From Anditalea andensis (GTDB lineage Bacteria > Bacteroidota > Bacteroidia > Cytophagales > Cyclobacteriaceae): a stretch of DNA of 64,000 nucleotides. Below the pieces are notes generated by a model. The model worked only from the letters and a program-made list of their open reading frames with translations, searched no databases and had not been told where the DNA came from. Both the position numbers and the translations under genes were made by a program. Shown here in pieces: positions 7,244 to 16,471 of the stretch; position 1 is the first letter of the stretch; each line of letters opens with the position of its first letter. Where the stretch lies: positions 155,372 to 219,371 of the forward strand of contig NZ_JMIH01000034.1 of assembly GCF_000714815.1 (NCBI RefSeq). The letters are read 5' to 3'.

Positions 7244-9901
7244 CTATTTTGATTTTAACAAAGCCACAGGAAAGCCCTTGAATAATGAGCTCAATTTTAA
7301 TTGCCCATTGGATCCTAATTCTTCTCCTGTAAACAAATTGACCCATTCCGTCGGGGCATGGTCCGGTAAATTTAAATAACCTTGGCCCCAAAATTCGCCC
7401 AAAGCAAAATGATCGACAGTAGATAAACTGGTTACATTGAGAGGAGCAGCCACCAAATACCACGTACCTTCAAAATGCCTGACGAAACTAATCACTTTAT
7501 TGGCAAAATCTGGAGAAAGGGTAAGCGGAACATATGCTGCCTCAGTAAAAAATCGGGGGTGTTGATTTCTTGCTTTAAGAGTTTGAAATAAAGTAAACAT
7601 TTTTATTTTTCCACTACTATAGTCTGACATAAGGTTTGTGAGATAATCTGACTCGGCATTTTGACTGTAGTCTTCAAACTCTTTGAGATATTGATTCCTT
7701 AATTCATAATCTACTGCCCTTCTATTATCCGGATCTACATAACTTAAATCCCATAATTCTGTACCCTGATAGATATCTGGAATACCTGGGACTGTCATTT
7801 TAATTAGACTTTGTCCCAGAGAATTCACCACACCAAAAAATGCTGTTTTGTGACAGAATGGATCAAAGGAATCTCTGAATGCTTTATGCTCCAAAATATC
7901 TTCCACGAACTGGGCCACATCTTTTTCAAACTCAGCATTAGGATCGGACCAGTTGGTATGTTCCTTAGCCTCTCTCAAAGCTTTTTGAAGAAATGCATTA
8001 GTCCTCGGTATAAAATCATTGTCTAACTTACTGCCAAATGGCATGGCCCCGATCAGCGCCTGATAAATGAAATATTCTTCATTTTGATCCGGAACATTGG
8101 ATTTTTTCCTGACCGTTTGATTGATCTTCTGCCATTCACTTACTTTAGAAAACCATTCGTCCGGCATTTCACTTAAGACATTGAGTCTCATTCTGGCATC
8201 CTCTCCCCTTTTGGTATCATGGGTGGAAGTATCATTCATGGTAAGCGGTGATTCCTTTAACCTTTGTTCCATCAAAGTATGAAATTCCTCTATGCCTATA
8301 CCAAATACTTCAGGGGAATCCCCCACCTCATTATGGGATATAAGTTTATTATAGAGATAGAAAGTAGTATCCTCTACTCCCTTAGCTGCCAGTGGTCCGG
8401 TAAATTGCTGGCACCTTTTGAGAAAGGCCATCATGTGCGATTTATTTCCATCGGCCTCACCTAAAAATAGTGATCTGAAATACTTTAAATCATTTTTTCT
8501 ATATGGCTCCTCCCTTACCGCCGATTCGAATGCTTCATGCACGACTTCCTTCTGACTATCGGTCAAAGGGAATGAATCCGGGTAAACCCTGTAAATGGGA
8601 AACGAGGAAAGATATGTACTGAAAGCATTAAAACCGCTTTCTCTATTCATATCGGCAGGCAATAAACCGAAACTATCCAACATGGACCAAAGATTGTTCA
8701 ATTCACCCCCCATGTTTTCATTTAGGATATACTGTTTTTTTTCATATACCAAAGCCGGATAATCTGCATACTCTGGTTTAAACTTTTCATATTCCTGCTG
8801 AAAGATCCTTTTATTATTGCTGTCAGTATATAGATTATTGATAAAAGCTAAAAAATCATAACCACTGGTCCCCTGTGTTTTCCAATCTTTAGGCAGTTTT
8901 TCATCTGCTTCCAGTATTTTTTCTATTACAATATAAAAATCCTGGCCTATAAGTTGATGAAGGTTATCCAGATATCCCTTTGGGTCATATAGCCCATCAA
9001 TATGATCTATTCTCAATCCTGTAATCAATCCTTCCTTTATAAGTTGGTGGATAAATACATGGTAGGTATCAAAAACTTCTTTGTCCTCAATCCTAAGACA
9101 TATAAGATCATTGATAGTAAAAAATCTTCTGAAATTTATCTTTCTTTCTGATTCCTTCCAGTAGACCGGCTTATAATATTGTAATTCCAAAATCTCCATC
9201 AATAATTGCTGAGATGAATTGATGGATTCCAAAGTTTGCAATAGTCGTTTTTTAGCTTCTGACTGATCATGCAGTTCTTTAAAGAAAGCACTTTTCTGTT
9301 CTGGCCATTTACGTGGATCATCATTCTTCAACTTTTCTTTCCATTCAGTTCCACTGGTTTCCATAGCTAAAATATAAGCATAAGAAGGAACACTCAAAGG
9401 GTAATAATTGTCGTAGTACTGAAACCACAGCCCATCTTCTTTTATGACTACTTGTAGTTCATTAGCTTCAAGAACTTTTTCCAGAGGGTTGCCCAGGAAG
9501 GGAGTCATTACCTTACCGTCCCACTCTTTATGGGTCCAGTCAATATCAAAGAATCTATAATAGGGGGATGACGGACCATGTTCATATATGCTGAAAAGCC
9601 AGGGATTCACGGGGCTATTGGCCATATGATTGGGTACTATATCCTGAAGCCAGCCTATATTTTTTTCTTTTAGTTCTTTACCAATAGCTCTGAATTGCAC
9701 TAAATCTCCAATGGCTGGATTAATGGTCATAGGATCTACCACATCATAACCATGAGTACTTCCTTCCATAGAAGTAAAAAACGGTGCAGAATAGATCGTG
9801 CTGATTTGAAATCTGTGCAGATAATCAATAATATGCTTAAAGTCCTTAAAAGTATATTCAGGCGATAATTGTAATCTATAGGTTGACACGGGAGTTTGCA
9901 T
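7244..9901 (-). CDS. treY: Malto-oligosyltrehalose synthase
   Basis: 885 residues, a little above the usual length for GH13 TreY. The enzyme isomerises the reducing-end alpha-1,4 bond of a maltooligosaccharide to alpha,alpha-1,1, forming maltooligosyltrehalose for TreZ. It starts PVSTYRLQLSPEYTFKDF and has APFFTSMEGSTHGYDVVDP. The nucleophile is in GLRIDHIDGLYDP (about D299), the acid Glu in YIVIEKILEADE and the third carboxylate in STHDTKRGEDARMR. The late PGIPDIYQGTELWDLSYVDPDNRR is diagnostic. It is separated by 1 bp from the GH57 gene upstream and 3 bp from malQ downstream, so it is clearly in the operon. Confidence 0.95.
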   Translation of the reverse strand: MQTPVSTYRLQLSPEYTFKDFKHIIDYLHRFQISTIYSAPFFTSMEGSTHGYDVVDPMTINPAIGDLVQFRAIGKELKEKNIGWLQDIVPNHMANSPVNPWLFSIYEHGPSSPYYRFFDIDWTHKEWDGKVMTPFLGNPLEKVLEANELQVVIKEDGLWFQYYDNYYPLSVPSYAYILAMETSGTEWKEKLKNDDPRKWPEQKSAFFKELHDQSEAKKRLLQTLESINSSQQLLMEILELQYYKPVYWKESERKINFRRFFTINDLICLRIEDKEVFDTYHVFIHQLIKEGLITGLRIDHIDGLYDPKGYLDNLHQLIGQDFYIVIEKILEADEKLPKDWKTQGTSGYDFLAFINNLYTDSNNKRIFQQEYEKFKPEYADYPALVYEKKQYILNENMGGELNNLWSMLDSFGLLPADMNRESGFNAFSTYLSSFPIYRVYPDSFPLTDSQKEVVHEAFESAVREEPYRKNDLKYFRSLFLGEADGNKSHMMAFLKRCQQFTGPLAAKGVEDTTFYLYNKLISHNEVGDSPEVFGIGIEEFHTLMEQRLKESPLTMNDTSTHDTKRGEDARMRLNVLSEMPDEWFSKVSEWQKINQTVRKKSNVPDQNEEYFIYQALIGAMPFGSKLDNDFIPRTNAFLQKALREAKEHTNWSDPNAEFEKDVAQFVEDILEHKAFRDSFDPFCHKTAFFGVVNSLGQSLIKMTVPGIPDIYQGTELWDLSYVDPDNRRAVDYELRNQYLKEFEDYSQNAESDYLTNLMSDYSSGKIKMFTLFQTLKARNQHPRFFTEAAYVPLTLSPDFANKVISFVRHFEGTWYLVAAPLNVTSLSTVDHFALGEFWGQGYLNLPDHAPTEWVNLFTGEELGSNGQLKLSSLFKGFPVALLKSK

Positions 9902-9902
9902 A

Positions 9903-12329
9903 TCAGATAGTTATATTTAGTTGTTTTAAAATGTGGTCAAAATCTCTTATCCAGTCCTGGGCTTCTTCTTCTTGTGAAGCCTCCGAAAGGAAATAGTCGT
10001 AATATTCTGTTTTAATGTCAAAGGCAATGTTTTGGGCTTCCCAATACTCCGGTGTAATATTACAAGTGGCTATAAGTTGAAGTAATAGCATGACCGACTT
10101 TCTGAGTCCATTATCTCTTACATTTTCTCGAAGACTCTTCAGCATAGTACCCAACCGCTCATCGGTAAGATAGTTTAAAGAAACCAGGTCCAGCGCTACT
10201 CCTACTCTATTGGCAGCTTCCAATACATAAGACATTTCAGAAATATCTGTGTTTTCTGCCTTGAGCAGATTGGATAGTTTAGTATTAATGGCTAGATCCA
10301 CCGGCAATTTGATCTGCTGTGGAAACTTCATGTTAATCTCCTTAAAGACTTGCAGTAAGTGAAAATTGTCCTCATACATTTTATTGATTAGCCCTTCTGT
10401 GTTTTTAAGGGTAGTGTCCATTACCATTTCCATAATGGCCCGTTGTTCATCCTTGAACAAGTGCCAAAAAGAATATTTATGAGTACCAAAGTAATGGTCC
10501 ATCATATTGAATATTTCATATATATCACTTCGATAAAAGCTGTCCACTATTTTTGCATGAAGTTCTTCTAGGGCATCTTCCCCCATATATTCTCTTACAC
10601 CTCCATAAAGGTGGTGTTCACCTAGATGAAGAACGGCGTAGGAAATGTCCACTTTTTGAAGGGTGATATCGGATTGGAAGACAGTATGGCCTATCATTAA
10701 TTTATGCTTACCGGCTTCGTAATAATTTTTGGACTTGGTACTCGCCTGAAAATTAAACAGGTAATATTCTTCCGGAAATTCCTTAAACAAAGAGGCTATG
10801 GCATAGTGGGCACCTACTCTCACCATATTTACCCGCATGGGTTTTACATATCTGTCATATGCTATAGCCGCATTGCCGATTTCTTGGATATTACTGGGCA
10901 CCTTTTCCAATCTGCTTCTAAATTCATTTTCCAAATCAGACCCTGATATCTTTTCTGCAAGCTGCAAAGCACGGGAAGCATAAAAAATGTCCTGCATAGA
11001 TTCTATGCCACTTACTTCATCGAAAAACCATCCACAGCTCGTATACATCAGCATACAGTGATACTGCATTTCCAACAGTCTGAGAATTTTGATTTTATCA
11101 TTTTCATAAAGATCCTTCTTGATCCTGATATGCTGTTTAAAAAAATTATGAATGTTCTCTTTTGACCTATCCAATACTATATCAATGTAGGCATTACGGA
11201 GGGCCCACGGTTCGCTGGTAAATTCACTCATCTCCTTTTCATACAACACAATGAGCCGATCCCTCACCCAATCAAACGCTTCTCTAAGGGGGCCACGCCA
11301 TTTTTGGTGCCAATCTGGACGTCCACCTGTATTGCAGCCACAGTTACTCCTCCATCTCTCCACCCCATGGGCACAGCTCCAGGAAGAAGCTTCTATTATT
11401 TGGACTTCATATAAGGGGGGGTGATTTTCTAGAAATTCACCATAAATGGTAAGCTGTATATCCCCCCTGGTTTCCAGGGATTCCAAACAATAGGAAAGTG
11501 CCATCTCACCATACCGATGGTGATGCCCATAACTTTCGCCGTCGGTAGCAATATTGGCCAGTTGAACTTCATCTTCATCCGTAAATAGATCGGCGAGCCT
11601 TGAGGCAAATTTTTCACCGTTATCCAGCAGCCCTTCAAAAGCTACCCCTTGGGACGCAGGGCCATCATAGAAAAAAACTGAAATAACATTCCCTGATGGA
11701 AGATTACATAGATAAGCCTTTTTTGGATCTATTTTAGCATCGGTAGCATCCTGCCATTCTTTTTCACCTATTTTTCTTGACTTTCTGGCCTGAAATGGAG
11801 ACAGTATAGTGAATTTAATGCCGTACTTGGCCATTACTTCCAGTGTTTCTATATCCATAGCAGTTTCACCGCACCACATGCCCTCTGGCATACGCCCAAA
11901 CCGAGCTTTAAAGTCCTGAATCCCCCAAATGACCTGAGTCTCTTTGTCCCTGGCATTGGCCAGAGGCATGATCATGTGGTTATACGCCTGAGCGAGCGCT
12001 GACCCATGACCGGAAAAGCGCTCCTGACTTTCTCTATCTGCAGCCAGAATATCCTTATAGGTATCCGAAGCTTCATTTTGAAGCCATGCCAGTAGTGTGG
12101 GCCCCATATTAAAGCTGATACGGGAATAGTTGTTTACGATTTCTACTATTTTTCCTTCACCGTTCATGATCCTGGAGGCACCGTTTCGTGCATAGCATTC
12201 AGCATTGATCCGATGGTTCCAATCATGGTAAGGATAGGCCGAATCTTGGATTTCCACTATATTCAACCAAGGATTTTCTCTCGGCGGTTGGTAGAAGTGA
12301 CCATGTAGGCATATATACTTATTACTCAT
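9903..12329 (-). CDS. GH57-type glycoside hydrolase, DUF3536 family
   Basis: 808 residues. The N-terminal half is a GH57-like (beta/alpha)7 domain: HGHFYQPPRENPWL at the start, the Glu region GMWCGETAMDIETLEVMAKYGI and the Asp region ATDGESYGHHHRYGEMAL, with a Trp/Cys-rich stretch (SSWSCAHGVERWRSNCGCNTGG) between. The C-terminal half (about 500-808) is helical and matches the DUF3536 arrangement. GH57 enzymes act on alpha-glucans as amylases, branching or debranching enzymes. The exact reaction of DUF3536 proteins is not established to my knowledge. Its place between treZ (16 bp) and treY (1 bp) argues that it prepares or trims glucan for trehalose formation, perhaps as a debranching activity, since no glgX/treX is seen nearby. 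Confidence 0.9.
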   Translation of the reverse strand: MSNKYICLHGHFYQPPRENPWLNIVEIQDSAYPYHDWNHRINAECYARNGASRIMNGEGKIVEIVNNYSRISFNMGPTLLAWLQNEASDTYKDILAADRESQERFSGHGSALAQAYNHMIMPLANARDKETQVIWGIQDFKARFGRMPEGMWCGETAMDIETLEVMAKYGIKFTILSPFQARKSRKIGEKEWQDATDAKIDPKKAYLCNLPSGNVISVFFYDGPASQGVAFEGLLDNGEKFASRLADLFTDEDEVQLANIATDGESYGHHHRYGEMALSYCLESLETRGDIQLTIYGEFLENHPPLYEVQIIEASSWSCAHGVERWRSNCGCNTGGRPDWHQKWRGPLREAFDWVRDRLIVLYEKEMSEFTSEPWALRNAYIDIVLDRSKENIHNFFKQHIRIKKDLYENDKIKILRLLEMQYHCMLMYTSCGWFFDEVSGIESMQDIFYASRALQLAEKISGSDLENEFRSRLEKVPSNIQEIGNAAIAYDRYVKPMRVNMVRVGAHYAIASLFKEFPEEYYLFNFQASTKSKNYYEAGKHKLMIGHTVFQSDITLQKVDISYAVLHLGEHHLYGGVREYMGEDALEELHAKIVDSFYRSDIYEIFNMMDHYFGTHKYSFWHLFKDEQRAIMEMVMDTTLKNTEGLINKMYEDNFHLLQVFKEINMKFPQQIKLPVDLAINTKLSNLLKAENTDISEMSYVLEAANRVGVALDLVSLNYLTDERLGTMLKSLRENVRDNGLRKSVMLLLQLIATCNITPEYWEAQNIAFDIKTEYYDYFLSEASQEEEAQDWIRDFDHILKQLNITI

Positions 12330-12345
12330 ATCGGATAAAACCTGA

Positions 12346-14172
12346 TTAATAATAGACAGATATAGAATTTGGGGATAAGGGCAGTTTATTTCCCGACGTT
12401 ACCGATTCAGGCAGTTCAGCAGGGCCCTGCCACTGCTGATCAGATGAGGCAAACAATTTATGCCATACCCGATGCTCACCTGATATAGTCACATTCTGAA
12501 TACTATCACTAAAATTCAATAATACCAGGATATGACGGGAGCTATCAGTAGCTGCTATCTTTAGCAACTTTTTATCCTCCATTACCTCAGTTATTATTTC
12601 TTGTGATTTGAAAAGATCAAATGCACCTTCTTTTCTAAGATGGATTAAATACTTATAAAATTTGAATAGCGTATCTTTTTCCTGCTGGGATTTAAAATCC
12701 CAGTTTAACTTAGAATTACGAAAAGTATTTTCAGACTGTGGATCCGGCACTTCTCCCTGCCACTTAAATGAGTCAAATTCTTTGCTCCTACCTTCCTGCA
12801 CGGCCTTAACCAGTGCTGGATCTCCATGGTGTACAAAGTATTGGAAAGGCTGATCTTCCCCATATTCTTCTCCCATAAACAGCATGGGCACGAAAGGAGA
12901 TATTAACATGGTGCCTGCCGCTAATTTTAATTTTTCATAAGATACGATGGAGGGTAGCCTATCACCTGTCATTCTATTTCCTACCTGATCATGATTTTGA
13001 ATACAGACTACAAATTGGTGGGAAGCATTATTTGAAGGGTCTGTACCTACCAGTTTATTTCTGAAATTTGAATATATGCCATCATATATAAATCCCTGTT
13101 TAAATGATTTTGCGAGATGAGCTATTTGGCCATAGTCTGAATAATACCCATCCAACTCCCCTGTAATCAGTGTATGAACGGCATGGTGAAAATCATCAGT
13201 CCACTGTGCTTCCAATCCGTATCCTCCTTTTGAATAGTCGGATATGACCTTTACATCGTTCATATCACTTTCTGCTATTAGTATATAAGGTTTCCCGGTC
13301 TCTTTTTCTAGCCCATCTACCTTTAAACTAAGTTCTTTCAATAAATGTACAGGTCCATTATCCATGATCGCATGCACGGCATCCAATCTAAGTCCGTCTA
13401 TATGAAATTCTTTCAGCCACATCAAGGCATTCTGAAGAAAGAAATTCCTGATATGGTCACTGTAGCTGTCATCAAAATTAAGAGCAGCACCCCAAGGGGT
13501 ATTGTATTTTTCGGTAAAATATGGACCAAATAGGGATAGATAATTTCCTTCAGGCCCCATATGGTTGTACACCACGTCCAGGATCACCGCTATGCCCGCT
13601 TGGTGAAATTTGTCCACGAGCATTTTGAGTTTTGATACTCCTCCGTAACTGTTTTGTGCCGCAAAGGGATATACACCGTCATATCCCCAATTCCTAGATC
13701 CTGGAAACTGGGCGATTGGCATGATCTCTATGGCATTGATACCTAAAGCCTGAAGATGGTCTATCCTGTCGATTATGGCTTCAAATGTTCCTTTTTCGGT
13801 AAAAGTGCCCACATGCAGTTCATATATTATAAGGTCTGAAAGTGGGGCAGGCTGCCAGTTTTCATCTGTCCAGTCAAAATCATGGTCTACCACTTCCGAC
13901 CACTCATGTACACCATCCGGCTGGCTCATGGATGCAGGATCAGGTAGCTTATGTTCCCCATTCAATAGAAATTTATACTTTGAGCCTGCAGTTACCCCAT
14001 TACCATCATTCGAATGCCAATACCCATAAGCATCCCTTTCCATTGTTCTGGCAGCCTCTTCCCCTTTAATAATCACTTGAACATTATCTGCATGAGGCGA
14101 CCATAAAGTGAAATGATAATTATTATCTGCGCCCTTAAGCGCGCCAACTGGTTTGGTTATATTTTTATCCAT
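12346..14172 (-). CDS. treZ: Malto-oligosyltrehalose trehalohydrolase
   Basis: 608 residues, normal for GH13 TreZ, which cleaves trehalose from the end of maltooligosyltrehalose. An N-terminal CBM48-like domain (about 1-100; HFTLWSPHADNVQVII) precedes the barrel. Catalytic elements are the Asp in IDGLRLDAVHAIMD, the Glu in YILIAESDMND and the Asp in CIQNHDQVGNRM. ELHVGTFTEKGTFEAIIDRIDHL and MFMGEEYGEDQPFQYF are typical. It is the first gene of the leftward operon and is divergent from glgE across 240-300 bp of AT-rich DNA. Confidence 0.95.
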   Translation of the reverse strand: MDKNITKPVGALKGADNNYHFTLWSPHADNVQVIIKGEEAARTMERDAYGYWHSNDGNGVTAGSKYKFLLNGEHKLPDPASMSQPDGVHEWSEVVDHDFDWTDENWQPAPLSDLIIYELHVGTFTEKGTFEAIIDRIDHLQALGINAIEIMPIAQFPGSRNWGYDGVYPFAAQNSYGGVSKLKMLVDKFHQAGIAVILDVVYNHMGPEGNYLSLFGPYFTEKYNTPWGAALNFDDSYSDHIRNFFLQNALMWLKEFHIDGLRLDAVHAIMDNGPVHLLKELSLKVDGLEKETGKPYILIAESDMNDVKVISDYSKGGYGLEAQWTDDFHHAVHTLITGELDGYYSDYGQIAHLAKSFKQGFIYDGIYSNFRNKLVGTDPSNNASHQFVVCIQNHDQVGNRMTGDRLPSIVSYEKLKLAAGTMLISPFVPMLFMGEEYGEDQPFQYFVHHGDPALVKAVQEGRSKEFDSFKWQGEVPDPQSENTFRNSKLNWDFKSQQEKDTLFKFYKYLIHLRKEGAFDLFKSQEIITEVMEDKKLLKIAATDSSRHILVLLNFSDSIQNVTISGEHRVWHKLFASSDQQWQGPAELPESVTSGNKLPLSPNSISVYY

Positions 14173-14458
14173 AAGAAAAATCGCGAAATTAATAACAAAA
14201 TGCCTTTTACTTTAATTTATATTAAATACAAAAACATGAATTTAACATTTGTAGATTTATATTCAGAATGATGCCAAAAAAATTGGTTATATTAAAAAAT
14301 GGAATAATTATCTTATTTAGTGTGAAGAGAAAACATGATTTATTCGCTAAATTGTTTGGTCCAAAATACCCATAAGATGCAGACCTAATAATATATTAAT
14401 CCCGTCATGGTATTTGTGGCATAATCATTATACGATATATAAGATATATTTTTCAATA
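14173..14458. promoter_or_regulatory. Divergent promoter region between treZ and glgE
   Basis: This AT-rich spacer separates the two oppositely transcribed halves of the glucan/trehalose locus, so both promoters must lie here. I found no exact TAnnTTTG box or clear operator palindrome; this is inference from gene orientation. Confidence 0.5.
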
Positions 14459-14473
14459 ATGAACCTATATAAT

Positions 14474-16444
14474 ATGAAAGAACTAGAAGGAAGAAAACGA
14501 GTTTCTATAGAAAATGTAACCCCTCAGATAGACGGGGGAAAATATCCGATAAAGCGAATTATAAATGAGAACATATTGGTCCAGGCAGATATTTTTGTAG
14601 ATGGACATGACAAAGTAAAAGCTTCCCTATTATATAGAAAAGCCCAAGCCAAGGGACAGGGAAAATGGAAAGAAACACCCATGCAATTTATAGGCAATGA
14701 CCATTGGGAGGCTACTTTCAGAGCAGATAATATAGGTAATTATGAATATACTATAGAAGCCTGGGTAGACCATTTTTCCACCTGGCAATATGGTTTAAGG
14801 AAAAAATTTGAGGATAACCAGGATATTAATACCGAATTATTAATAGGATTGGACTATCTGGAAAAAGCCAAAGCCAACGCATCTGCTGCCGAAATAAAGA
14901 AGCTTCAGGTAGGGATAGACATGATCCAAGCCAACAGCAATGAAGCTAAAACTGTTTCTTACGCCTTAAGTGATACCATTTCAGAGCTTATGGCTTCCTT
15001 AAACGATAAAGAAAAAGTAGGCAGGTATTCTAGAACTCTTACTGTTAAAGTAGAGCCAAAGCAGGCCTTATTCAGTGCCTGGTATGAGTTTTTCCCTAGA
15101 TCCACTTCTTCAGAGGAAGGTAAACACGGCACTTTCAGAGATTGTGAACGGGTATTAGAGGAGGTAGCACAAATGGGTTTTGATGTGGTCTATCTACCAC
15201 CCATTCATCCGATCGGTGAAAAAAATAGAAAAGGGCTTAATAATGCCACAACAGCAAATGAAGGAGATCCAGGGTCGCCTTGGGCCATAGGGAGCAGACA
15301 TGGGGGCCATAAGGCTATCCATCCAGAATTGGGTACCATGGAAGATTTTGAAAGTCTGGTGAATAAGGCAAAGCAGCTAGATATACAGATAGCACTCGAT
15401 TTTGCGATACAATGTGCTCCTGATCACCCATATGTAACCGAACATCCCGATTGGTTTACCTGGCGCCCAGATGGCACCGTCCAATATGCTGAGAACCCAC
15501 CCAAAAAATATCAGGATGTCCTTCCAGTAAATTTTGAAACGAAGGACTGGGAGAACCTTTGGAAGGAGCTTAAAAGTATTGTTGACTTTTGGATCAGTAA
15601 AGGCGTCCGGATTTTCAGGGTGGACAATCCCCATACTAAACCATTTAAATTTTGGGAGTGGATGATCAGAGAGGTACATTCCAAAAACCCCGATATTATC
15701 TTTTTGGCTGAAGCTTTTACCAGACCAAGGATCATGGAACAACTAGCCAAAGTAGGTTTTAACCAATCCTATACCTATTATACTTGGAGAAACAGTAAAG
15801 AGGAACTCCAAGAATATGTAACTGAACTGACCAAAACAGAGAGAAGGGATTATTTCAGGCCAAACTTTTGGCCAAATACCCCGGACATTCTACCTATATC
15901 TTTAGAAGAAAAGGGTGAGCCATCATTTTTGATCAGGCTGATCATGGCTGCTACGCTATCATCCAATTATGGTTTATATGGACCGGTATTTGAATTTGGG
16001 CTGAACAAAGCATATCCAGGAAAAGAGGAATATATAGATTCGGAAAAATATGAAATAAAAACCTGGGACTGGTCCAAAAAAACCAAAACAAAAGACCTCA
16101 TCACCAAAATCAACCAAATCCGACAGGCCAATGAAGCGCTACAAAGCACCTGGCATATCGAATTTACAGAAGGTGATAATTCACAAATCATAAGCTACTG
16201 CAAAATAGATCAGGAAAAATCCAACAAACTTTTGATTGTGGTGAATTTAGACCCTAACCACACACAGTCCGGATGGATCAAAGTACCACTTAATTATCTG
16301 GGTATTCAGCAGGACCAGCCTTATACAGCACATGATTTGCTTACTGGAGAACAGTATACCTGGAATAAGGAATGGAATTACGTGCAGTTGAACCCACACC
16401 ATATGCCGGCCCATATTTTCCGTATTGAATCGAATACATTTTAA
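14474..16444 (+). CDS. glgE: Alpha-1,4-glucan:maltose-1-phosphate maltosyltransferase
   Basis: About 656 residues from the ATG at 14474; starts at 14459 and 14414 are also in frame. The 14474 start is preferred because the family begins at the GRKRVSIENVTPQIDGGKYPIKR segment. GlgE extends alpha-1,4-glucan with maltosyl units from maltose 1-phosphate. An N-terminal Ig-like domain (VQADIFVDGHDKVKASLLYR) is followed by a helical insert and the GH13_3 barrel. The nucleophile is the Asp of IFRVDNPHTKPFKFWEW and the acid Glu is in IFLAEAFTRP. The late FRPNFWPNTPDILP is a GlgE signature. It opens the rightward operon, 27 bp before the TreS-maltokinase fusion that supplies its donor. Confidence 0.95.
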   Translation: MKELEGRKRVSIENVTPQIDGGKYPIKRIINENILVQADIFVDGHDKVKASLLYRKAQAKGQGKWKETPMQFIGNDHWEATFRADNIGNYEYTIEAWVDHFSTWQYGLRKKFEDNQDINTELLIGLDYLEKAKANASAAEIKKLQVGIDMIQANSNEAKTVSYALSDTISELMASLNDKEKVGRYSRTLTVKVEPKQALFSAWYEFFPRSTSSEEGKHGTFRDCERVLEEVAQMGFDVVYLPPIHPIGEKNRKGLNNATTANEGDPGSPWAIGSRHGGHKAIHPELGTMEDFESLVNKAKQLDIQIALDFAIQCAPDHPYVTEHPDWFTWRPDGTVQYAENPPKKYQDVLPVNFETKDWENLWKELKSIVDFWISKGVRIFRVDNPHTKPFKFWEWMIREVHSKNPDIIFLAEAFTRPRIMEQLAKVGFNQSYTYYTWRNSKEELQEYVTELTKTERRDYFRPNFWPNTPDILPISLEEKGEPSFLIRLIMAATLSSNYGLYGPVFEFGLNKAYPGKEEYIDSEKYEIKTWDWSKKTKTKDLITKINQIRQANEALQSTWHIEFTEGDNSQIISYCKIDQEKSNKLLIVVNLDPNHTQSGWIKVPLNYLGIQQDQPYTAHDLLTGEQYTWNKEWNYVQLNPHHMPAHIFRIESNTF

Positions 16445-16471
16445 TAATAGACCTTAAATAAAGTATTTTAT

